Of a stretch of 42,783 nt of DNA, positions 36,501-42,783 are shown piece by piece. This stretch comes from Acidobacteria bacterium UBA2994 (GTDB taxonomy: Bacteria > Acidobacteriota > Vicinamibacteria > Vicinamibacterales > UBA8438): positions 595-43,377 of the forward strand of contig DEAA01000035.1 in NCBI GenBank assembly GCA_002346545.1, written 5' to 3'. Numbering within the stretch: position 1 is the stretch's first letter; the number at the start of each line of letters is the position of its first letter. The position numbers and the translations under genes are program-made. The notes beneath the pieces were generated by a model. That model saw only the letters and a program-made list of their open reading frames with translations. It did no database searches and was not told the origin of the DNA.

Positions 36501-36553
36501 CGCGGGTCTACCCTCCAGAAACAACACGTCGCGTACACAGGTACGTCGGCGGA

Positions 36554-36583
36554 ATGATACGACCCCGTCAATCACGAAGTCAA
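36554..36583 (-). promoter_or_regulatory. Sigma-70-like promoter of the OmpA-like gene
   Basis: Minus-strand TTGACT (36583-36578), 18 bases, TATCAT (36559-36554). Transcription would begin near 36547, about 47 nt before the ATG. GATTGAC is repeated 12 bases downstream, giving a second possible -35. Confidence 0.65.
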
Positions 36584-36654
36584 TCAGTTGGGGTCGAGAA
36601 ACCGTCCGTTTTCATGAACTTGGAGAAGAACGGCCTCTCCGCTCTTGGTGGCGG

Positions 36655-37470
36655 CTAGTCGCTGATTCGGGGGCGGCGCGGAGCGACGGCCCAGGCGATG
36701 AAGATGCTCAGCGCATAGAGTGCCATCATCGGCCCGGCCATCAGCATCAAGGTCACCGGGTCTCCGGTTGGGGTCAGCACGGCCGCGATGATGAAGATGA
36801 TAAGGATCGCGTACTTGGTATTGCGCGTAAGAAACGAGGCCGTTACGGCACCTACCCGGGCGAGGAAGAATACGAGTGTCGGCATCTGGAAAACGACGCC
36901 GCAGGCCAGCATCAACCGCACATAGAGTGAGAAGGCGGGCTGGATCCTGGGCATGAACGTCATGTAGTCGGTGGAGAATCCGCCAAGGAACCGCCAGGCG
37001 ACCGGGAAGAGCAGGTAGTGGGAGAACAGGCAGCCTCCCACGAAGAACAGGCTGGCCAGTGCCACGAACGGAATCGCGAACTTCTTCTCGTGCCCGTAGA
37101 GCCCAGGGGCGACGAAACGCCACAGTTGGAGCAGCACCACCGGGATGGCTAGGATCAAGCCGACCAGGGCCGCGATCTTGATGTAGAGAAAGAACGCTTC
37201 GGTCGGCTCGGTATAAACCAGTTCGCCGCCTTCGGGCAGGATCTCCTGCAGCGGCCGCATGATGAACTCGAAGATCGGGTTGATGAACGCAAAGGCGACT
37301 AGGAACCCGACGAAGATGGCGGTGACCGCGGTGACCAGCCGTCGGCGCAGCTCGTCGAGATGATCCAGAAAGGACATCCGGCCGCCGGCGCCATCGAACT
37401 CGTCTTCCATGGCGTCGTCGAACGGCTCCTGGTCCGGATCGGGTGAGCCGGTCGCAGCGAGTGCGGACAT
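36655..37470 (-). CDS. tatC: Twin-arginine translocase subunit TatC
   Basis: Core receptor of the Tat pathway for folded proteins in the inner membrane. The 271 residues contain the N-terminal SFLDHLDELRRRLVTAVTAI and six helices. The signal-peptide-binding region carries the conserved YTEPTEAFFLYIKIA and WRFVAPGLYGHEKKF, and the fifth-sixth helix region has AVLTPTGDPVTLMLMAGPMM. About 31 acidic residues precede the usual start; ATG at 37377 would remove them. No clear ribosome site precedes either. Thirty bases downstream of tatA. Confidence 0.97.
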   Translation of the reverse strand: MSALAATGSPDPDQEPFDDAMEDEFDGAGGRMSFLDHLDELRRRLVTAVTAIFVGFLVAFAFINPIFEFIMRPLQEILPEGGELVYTEPTEAFFLYIKIAALVGLILAIPVVLLQLWRFVAPGLYGHEKKFAIPFVALASLFFVGGCLFSHYLLFPVAWRFLGGFSTDYMTFMPRIQPAFSLYVRLMLACGVVFQMPTLVFFLARVGAVTASFLTRNTKYAILIIFIIAAVLTPTGDPVTLMLMAGPMMALYALSIFIAWAVAPRRPRISD

Positions 37471-37499
37471 GGAGTGAGGTGCCGGCGAACGCGACGCAG

Positions 37500-37859
37500 T
37501 CAGACGGCGGTGGTTGGAGCCTGATCAGACGTCGAGTCGGCATTGGCCGTGGTCGGCGCTGCCTTGTTGGACTCGTGCCCGGCCTGGGTGCCTAGATGCT
37601 GGACGTCCTCACGATCGGGGTCTTCGGGAGGCATGCTCGCGGCCGGCTCTGGCGCCGTCGACTGCTCGGTCTTGCGAGCCTGATCCTCGACGTTGATTTC
37701 TTCCTCTAGCGTGTTCCGGAGGTCGTTCGACGCCCGCTTGAACTCGCCGAGGCTCTTGCCTAGAGACCGTCCCAATTCCGGGAGCTTCCTCGGCCCGAAA
37801 ACGATCAATGCGATCACGAAGATGATGAGCAATTCCGACATCCCGATCGAACCAAACAT
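37500..37859 (-). CDS. tatA: Twin-arginine translocase subunit TatA/TatB
   Basis: Pore-forming or adaptor subunit of Tat. The 119 residues have one N-terminal helix (SELLIIFVIALIVF), the hinge FGPRKLPELG, and the amphipathic helix RSLGKSLGEFKRASNDLRNT. An acidic, Pro/Thr/Ala-rich tail of about 60 residues follows. It begins MFGSIGMSEL, closer to TatA than TatB. No separate TatB is encoded here. GAGAGGGAG upstream is a good ribosome site. Confidence 0.93.
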   Translation of the reverse strand: MFGSIGMSELLIIFVIALIVFGPRKLPELGRSLGKSLGEFKRASNDLRNTLEEEINVEDQARKTEQSTAPEPAASMPPEDPDREDVQHLGTQAGHESNKAAPTTANADSTSDQAPTTAV

Positions 37860-37986
37860 GATCGCGACTCCCTCTCTGTGCGTCGTCCGCGTCCCGAGGT
37901 AACGCCACGGCGGGGCGGCACGTCTGTCCCGTTGGCAGCTACGGTGTCGAACCTGTATCGGACACCCCTCACATCTCGGTCCTCAC

Positions 37987-38016
37987 ATTATAGGAACGAC
38001 CAGCCTGGCGGGTCCA
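37987..38016 (-). promoter_or_regulatory. Sigma-70-like promoter of the tat operon
   Basis: Minus-strand TGGACC (38016-38011), 18 bases, and a perfect TATAAT (37992-37987). Transcription would begin near 37980, 120 nt before tatA. It lies in the gap divergent from the S41 protease gene. Confidence 0.6.
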
Positions 38017-38093
38017 GTTCTTCGACGGTGCAGTGGTACGGGTTTCGAGGGAACTCGGGCTACCTTTGTCCCTGAGGACCCCAGCATATCTGT

Positions 38094-38099
38094 TAGCAT
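38094..38099 (+). promoter_or_regulatory. Possible -10 element directly before the S41 protease start
   Basis: TAGCAT ends 7 bases before the ATG at 38107, which would make a leaderless mRNA. No ribosome site precedes the ATG, which fits. The -35 is poor: TTGTCC lies 22 bases upstream, and CCTGAG at 17. Confidence 0.25.
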
Positions 38100-38106
38100 C
38101 ATACCT

Positions 38107-39738
38107 ATGAATGGGACGCGTGGCTTGAGCGCTCTGACGATGACCGTGGCGGTAGTCGTACTTGCAGCGGTGGCCGGCGGGTTGTTCGGCGGCCAGGTCT
38201 TGGCCGGTCAGGACAGTCTCGATGAGCAGTTCAACACGTTTACGACCGCGTTAGCCGCGATCGAGACCACGTATGTCGGCGAGGCCGATTCCGAGCAGCT
38301 CGTCTACCGCGCCATCGGTGGCATGTTGCAGACGCTCGATCCGCACTCGAGCTTCATGGATCCGCGGTCCTACGCCCAGCTGAGAGAGCGGCAGGAAGGC
38401 CGCTACTACGGCCTCGGCATCTCGATCAACGTCATCGATGGCGGTATCACGGTCATGAATCTCTTCGAGGGATCGCCCGCCTACCGGAAGGGCATCCGTC
38501 GGGGGGACGTGATTGCCAGGATCTCGGGTGAGGACGCCACCGGCATCACTAGTCAGGAGGCGGTCAACCAGCTGCGCGGCCCGAGGGGCAGTACCGTCAT
38601 GGTCTCTATCCGCCGTCGCGGCTACGACGAATTGATCGACCTAGAGGTCGAGCGGGACGAGATTAACATCCCCACCGTCGAGGGCGCTTTCATGGTCGAC
38701 CAGTCGGTTGGCTATCTGCGTTTGGGCGACTTCTCTGAAACCAGCTCGGCCGAGTTGCGCGAGGCGCTGGCCAGGCTCGATGAGCTGGGCATGGAGCGCC
38801 TGCTGCTGGATCTCCGGGACAATCCAGGCGGACCGCTCGACCAAGCGATCCGGGTCTCGAACGAGTTCCTGCCGCGCGGTGACCTGATCGTCTACACCAG
38901 GGGCCGCATCCAGAATTCTGACCAGGACTACCACGCGCGCGACGATGGCGACCACATGGACATACCACTGGTGGTCCTCGTCAACCGCAACAGCGCGAGC
39001 GCCTCTGAGATCGTGTCGGGCGCGATACAGGATCACGACCGCGGGCTCGTGGTGGGCGAGACCACGTTCGGCAAGGCGCTGGTCCAGTCGATCTACCGGG
39101 TCAGCCAGGAAGCGGGTCTGGCGCTGACGACCGCGCGCTACTACACGCCGAGCGGCCGCATGATTCAGCGGCCGTGGGATGATGCCTTCGACGAGTATCT
39201 GACCTACTCGCTCAGGGACCAGGAGCCGGCGTCTCGCGATGTCAGCGAGCGGCGATTTACCGACAGCGGCCGGGAGGTGTATGGCGGTGGTGGGGTCGAG
39301 CCGGATTACTTCATGGCTGGGCCGATCGACGGTTTCGATCCCTCCGATTTTGGCCGGTTCCTGGCGGCGCGGCAGGAGTTCGCGTTCTTCGCTGAGCGGT
39401 TCCTCGCCGTGGGAGACAATCGGATCCAGGCCGTGGGTCGCGACCGACGCTACGTGTCGCCCGGTTTCGAGGTGGACGACGAGATGCTGGCCGAGTTCAG
39501 GACGCAGCTCGAGTCCCGAGGGCTGACCGTTGAGGACGAAGCGTTTGCGGAGAACCTCGATTTCATCAAGGCCAAGCTCCACTTCGAGATCGACCTGGCT
39601 CTGTTCGGTGTCGAGGAGGCACGCCGTAACCTCACCTTCAGCGACCCTCAGGCCCAGTTCGCCCTGACTCAGTTCGACGAGGCTGAGCGTCTGCTCGAGG
39701 TGTCGCAGGGGGGCGCAGTCGTGGCGGCGCTCCGGTAA
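38107..39738 (+). CDS. S41 family C-terminal processing protease
   Basis: A 543-residue periplasmic protease anchored by a signal/TM segment (about 9-34, AVVVLAAVAGGLFGG). The PDZ domain is near 98-172 (GLGISINVIDGGITVMNLFE, SPAYRKGIRRGDVIARISG). The S41 core holds LLLDLRDNPGGPLDQAIRVS. The catalytic Ser/Lys pair is probably Ser298 (NSASASEI) and Lys323 (TFGKALVQS), 25 apart as in CtpA/Prc. The extra 150 C-terminal residues form an additional helical domain. Alone between the tat operon (divergent) and smc. No ribosome site precedes the start. Confidence 0.95.
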   Translation: MNGTRGLSALTMTVAVVVLAAVAGGLFGGQVLAGQDSLDEQFNTFTTALAAIETTYVGEADSEQLVYRAIGGMLQTLDPHSSFMDPRSYAQLRERQEGRYYGLGISINVIDGGITVMNLFEGSPAYRKGIRRGDVIARISGEDATGITSQEAVNQLRGPRGSTVMVSIRRRGYDELIDLEVERDEINIPTVEGAFMVDQSVGYLRLGDFSETSSAELREALARLDELGMERLLLDLRDNPGGPLDQAIRVSNEFLPRGDLIVYTRGRIQNSDQDYHARDDGDHMDIPLVVLVNRNSASASEIVSGAIQDHDRGLVVGETTFGKALVQSIYRVSQEAGLALTTARYYTPSGRMIQRPWDDAFDEYLTYSLRDQEPASRDVSERRFTDSGREVYGGGGVEPDYFMAGPIDGFDPSDFGRFLAARQEFAFFAERFLAVGDNRIQAVGRDRRYVSPGFEVDDEMLAEFRTQLESRGLTVEDEAFAENLDFIKAKLHFEIDLALFGVEEARRNLTFSDPQAQFALTQFDEAERLLEVSQGGAVVAALR

Positions 39739-40047
39739 CGGGTTGTCCACCGCGCGCGGCCCTGGTACACTCCTGTTTGGTCCTTGACGCGCTCAGGCGG
39801 GCGTGTCCAACTCAGCGTTGATTCGCTTTTCGCCGATGCGTCTTCGTCGATGGGTCTGAGCGGGCCGCTTCCTTCGAGGCGGCTTGTCCGCTGCCGACCC
39901 GACCTGTCCGTCCCGTTGTCGTCTGCCTGTTTCGGATCGATCCCAGCCGCTTACACGGGGTGCCCGCACTCCACTTACGAGCGGCTGTTGTCGTGTACGC
40001 TGGAATCGCCGCCGAGGCGGTCCGGCAACGGGGAGTGAGCCTGTCCG
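39739..40047 (+). other. 309-bp gap and smc leader
   Basis: After the protease stop comes a promoter (39743-39771), then about 270 GC-rich bases up to the smc ATG. The ribosome site is GGGGAGTGAG (40030-40039). One 84-codon open frame (39784-40038) begins with TTG, without ribosome site or coding bias, and is not called. No tRNA, SRP RNA or riboswitch core was recognised. Confidence 0.55.
39743..39771 (+). promoter_or_regulatory. Sigma-70-like promoter upstream of smc
   Basis: TTGTCC (39743-39748), 17 bases, TACACT (39766-39771). Four of six bases match in each box and the spacing is ideal. Transcription would begin near 39778. Confidence 0.55.
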
Positions 40048-42783
40048 ATGCGTCTGCAGAGCCTCGAAATCTTCGGTTTTAAGAGCTTTCCCGAGCGGGC
40101 CAATCTGGCCTTTGACGATGGCGTGACCGCCATCGTGGGCCCTAATGGGTGCGGTAAGAGCAACGTCATCGATGCCATCACCTGGGTGCTGGGCGAGCAG
40201 AGCGCCAAGAGTCTCCGTGGCGAGCGTATGGAGGACGTGATCTTCGGCGGGAGCGATGCCCGGAAACCGACCGGCACCGCCGAGGTGAAGCTGTTCCTGG
40301 CCAAGGTCAACGCTGCTCCTGGCACGGTCGGCGGCGTCGATGCACAGGCCGACGAAGAGGCTGCCGCTCCAACCGCGACCGACGACGAGGACGTCGACGA
40401 CCTGCTCCCGCTCATCACCCGGGATGTCGAGGTCGGCCGCCGGCTGTACCGATCTGGCGAGAGCGAGTACCTGATCGATGGCAAGGTCTGCCGGCTGCGC
40501 GACGTGCAGGACCTGCTGATGGATTCCGGGGTCGGAGTCAAGGCCTACGCGGTGATCGAGCAGGGCAAGATCGGACAGATCCTTGGGGCTCGCCCGACCG
40601 AGCGTCGCCAGCTGCTCGAAGAAGCGGCAGGGGTCACCAAGTACAAGAGCCGCCGCCGCGCTGCAGAACTCAAGTTGGAGGCGGCGGAACAGAACCTGAC
40701 TCGGGTTGACGACATCATTTATGAGGTCGAGAAGCAGCGCCGGTCGCTCAAAAGACAGGCTGCCAAGGCTCGTCGCTACCGGCGCCTTCGTGAGGAGCTG
40801 CGGCGGTGGGAGACGGTGGGGTTTGCCCGTCGCCAGCGTGCGTTGGCCGACGCGATCGAGGCGGCGCGGCGCCGGCTGGAGGCTGCCCGCGAGCGCGACG
40901 AGGCGGCGGCCGCAGAACTGGCCCGAGTCGAGGGGGAGCGGGAGCGCTGTCAGATCGAGTTAACCGAGGCCGAGACGGGCGCAACCTCGGCGCGCGACGC
41001 TGCCCATGCCCGCGAACTGGAGGTCGAGCGACGGCAGCAGCAGATTACCTACGACAGCCAGCAGATCGATACGCTGGCGGTGACGCTAACCGAACTGAGG
41101 GAGGAGCTCGAAGATCTCCGCGCGCGCCGTGAGCCGGCGCGCCGTGAGCTCGATGCGCACGCGGCCGACGCCGAGCGCTGCGGTACCGAGCGCGACGAGG
41201 TTGGCACGACCCTGCGGCGGAAGGAACAGTCTCTGGTCGAGGCGCAGCAGGCACTCGAAGGGCTTGAAGGCGACGTCGAGGCGGCGAGAAACGAGGTCTT
41301 CGCGGTTATCAATGCGGTGACGGCACTGCGGCATGCGGTCGAGCACGCGACCGCCGGGCAGACGAGACTCGGCGAAGTCGTGGCCAAGCTCGATGCCGAA
41401 TCAAGGGATCTAGCGACGGAGACCGAGTTCCTCGATCAGGCGCGCCGGCAGGTGTCAGAGGAGGAGCGGACTACCCGTGGTGAACTGGAGCGGCTCGAGT
41501 CGGCCATCGCGGCACGGGATGCCGAGCTGGCATCGCTTCGCAACACTCGCGAGACACGGGTAGGCGCGCTGCGAGAGCGCGAGCAGCAACTGGCGGCGCT
41601 CGATGGGCGATTGACCTCGCTGCGCGATCTCGAGAAGAGCCGCGCCGGGTACTCGGATGCGGCTCGTTCGCTGTTGGCGGACGGCGGGGCGGGCGTCAGG
41701 CACCTGGGCGCCGTGGCCGACCATCTCGAGGTGGACCCTGGTCTGGAGCGTGGGGTCGAGGCGTGTCTGGGCGACCTGCTGCAGCACGTAATCGTGGCCT
41801 CACGGGCTGATGCGCAGGCTGGTCTCGAGGCGGCGCGCCGACATGGTGCGGGCCGGGTGGGGTTCTTGGTGGCAGACGCTCCCGTCGAGGCTGCGACGCC
41901 GGCGCCCCCCGCGCCCGGTGTGCGCCCGGTGTCGGACGTCGTCCGAGTGAGCGGCCCCGATGCCGCTGCTATCCGCTCGACTCTGGCCGGGCACTGGCTC
42001 GCCGACTCGTTCGAGGCTGCGGCGCAAGCGGCGTTGGAGACGACGGCTCCGGTCGCCAGCCCGGAGGGTGACGTGTTCCGGGGGCGGACACTGGTCAGCG
42101 GGGGAGCAAGCGAGGACGGTCTGGGTATCCTCGCGACGAAGCGAGAGCTCCGCGAGTTGGAGGGGCGGATCGAATCCGAGCGATACCAGGTGGAGGTGCT
42201 CAACGCCGAGATCACGCAGCTGGGGTTCACGGTCAGGCAGACCGAGGAAGGCCTCGAGAAACTCCAGGAGGAACGCCATCAGCAGGAGAAGGCGCTGCTC
42301 GGACACGAGATGCAGCGCGCGGCGCATGACGAGGACGCTGAGCGTCTCGAGCGGAAGCGTGAAGTGATCGAGACCGAGCGCCGGACTACGGACGAAGAGC
42401 TGTCGGCACTCGACACGCGTCGCACCGACGCCGAGACGTCCATCGCGAGACTTGAGGCGGAGCAGCGAGCCGCCGACGAGAAGCTGACTGCCGCGCAGCG
42501 TCGCGTAATGGACGCCCGCGAGTCGATCGACACCCTGGGCACCGAGGTAGCCGAGGCCAAGGCGGCGCATGCCGCGTTGGTCGAGCGCGCGTCGGCGCTC
42601 GAGGCAACGGCATTGCGCCTCGAGCTGGTCGGTCAGGAACTCGAAGGCCGTCTGGAGCGTCGGGCGGCGGATCATGCGCGTGCGGGTACCGAGCGTACCG
42701 CTTTGATCGAGACCGTGGCAGGTTCTAAGCAGCAGCTCGATGCCGACATTGCCGGGCTGACTGACCTGCGGGCGGCCGTGCAG
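40048..42783 (+). CDS. smc: Chromosome segregation protein SMC, 5' part (runs off window)
   Basis: ATP-driven chromosome organiser acting with ScpA and ScpB. The frame is open for 912 codons to the last base, so the C-terminal coiled coil, signature motif and Walker B lie outside. MRLQSLEIFGFKSFPERANL opens it, Walker A GPNGCGKS is at 31-38, and YAVIEQGKIGQILGARPTER follows at 167-186. Long Arg/Glu/Ala coiled coil runs from about 185 to 530, the hinge from about 545 to 690 (LGAVADHLEVDPGLERGVEA), then coil again. Between AEVKLFL and VGRRLYRSGESEYLIDGK the head has an acidic insertion at about 88-120. The start is ATG at 40048 with GGGGAGTGAG upstream. Confidence 0.96.
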   Translation, partial: MRLQSLEIFGFKSFPERANLAFDDGVTAIVGPNGCGKSNVIDAITWVLGEQSAKSLRGERMEDVIFGGSDARKPTGTAEVKLFLAKVNAAPGTVGGVDAQADEEAAAPTATDDEDVDDLLPLITRDVEVGRRLYRSGESEYLIDGKVCRLRDVQDLLMDSGVGVKAYAVIEQGKIGQILGARPTERRQLLEEAAGVTKYKSRRRAAELKLEAAEQNLTRVDDIIYEVEKQRRSLKRQAAKARRYRRLREELRRWETVGFARRQRALADAIEAARRRLEAARERDEAAAAELARVEGERERCQIELTEAETGATSARDAAHARELEVERRQQQITYDSQQIDTLAVTLTELREELEDLRARREPARRELDAHAADAERCGTERDEVGTTLRRKEQSLVEAQQALEGLEGDVEAARNEVFAVINAVTALRHAVEHATAGQTRLGEVVAKLDAESRDLATETEFLDQARRQVSEEERTTRGELERLESAIAARDAELASLRNTRETRVGALREREQQLAALDGRLTSLRDLEKSRAGYSDAARSLLADGGAGVRHLGAVADHLEVDPGLERGVEACLGDLLQHVIVASRADAQAGLEAARRHGAGRVGFLVADAPVEAATPAPPAPGVRPVSDVVRVSGPDAAAIRSTLAGHWLADSFEAAAQAALETTAPVASPEGDVFRGRTLVSGGASEDGLGILATKRELRELEGRIESERYQVEVLNAEITQLGFTVRQTEEGLEKLQEERHQQEKALLGHEMQRAAHDEDAERLERKREVIETERRTTDEELSALDTRRTDAETSIARLEAEQRAADEKLTAAQRRVMDARESIDTLGTEVAEAKAAHAALVERASALEATALRLELVGQELEGRLERRAADHARAGTERTALIETVAGSKQQLDADIAGLTDLRAAVQ

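Noticed and set aside
38641..39750. A 369-codon minus-strand open frame inside the S41 protease gene
   Set aside because: Opposite to a complete protease with catalytic residues; no start signal.
39784..40038. An 84-codon open frame before smc
   Set aside because: TTG start, no ribosome site, no coding bias, Ser/Arg/Pro-rich product; more likely leader RNA.

Overview
This 42.8 kb window is GC-rich (low-to-mid 60s % by eye), densely coded chromosomal DNA from a diderm bacterium. The best guess is an acidobacterium, perhaps Vicinamibacteria-like. The guess rests on a combination of traits: a class III pilin beside an ABC transporter and a prepilin peptidase, a pyruvoyl-dependent arginine decarboxylase, an archaeal/eukaryal-type ProRS, an EF-G-2 paralogue, and outer-membrane proteins (OmpA-like, beta-barrel). 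No 16S or marker search could be run, so the assignment is tentative. I saw no tRNA or rRNA genes, CRISPR array, insertion sequence or phage gene.

Positions 1-17041 (+) hold one long translation/transcription operon: the 3' part of tuf, then the fused S10-spc-alpha cluster in canonical order, rpsJ to rplQ, with secY, adk, map, infA and rpmJ inside. Gaps are short and several neighbours share ATGA overlaps. L22, L15 and L17 carry long charged C-terminal tails, and IF-1 is divergent. A strong hairpin (17051-17078) ends the cluster.

Positions 17093-23985 (-) hold an EF-G-2-like GTPase with its own promoter. Upstream of it lies a set Yip1 protein > periplasmic adaptor > two MacB/FtsX-type permeases, with no ATPase gene beside it. 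A divergent promoter at 24156-24184 (+) drives the arginine decarboxylase and an overlapping beta-barrel protein gene.

Positions 26133-31496 (+) are the most interesting block: two-cysteine type IV pilin, VKOR-DsbA fusion, ABC ATPase, ABC-2 permease, TPR-like membrane protein, and prepilin peptidase with an internal duplication. The arrangement resembles the Myxococcus pilA-pilGHI-pilD region with a disulfide-forming enzyme inserted. The 363-bp leader in front of the pilin has a sigma-54-like site and a pair of direct repeats.

Positions 31646-42783 hold aroB (-), proS (+), a small secreted POTRA-like protein (-), an OmpA-type porin-like protein (-) with a clear promoter and a textbook terminator, tatC and tatA (-), a divergently transcribed S41 protease (+), and smc (+), which runs off the window end. 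The smc gene has a good promoter 270 bp upstream and an acidic insertion in its ATPase head.
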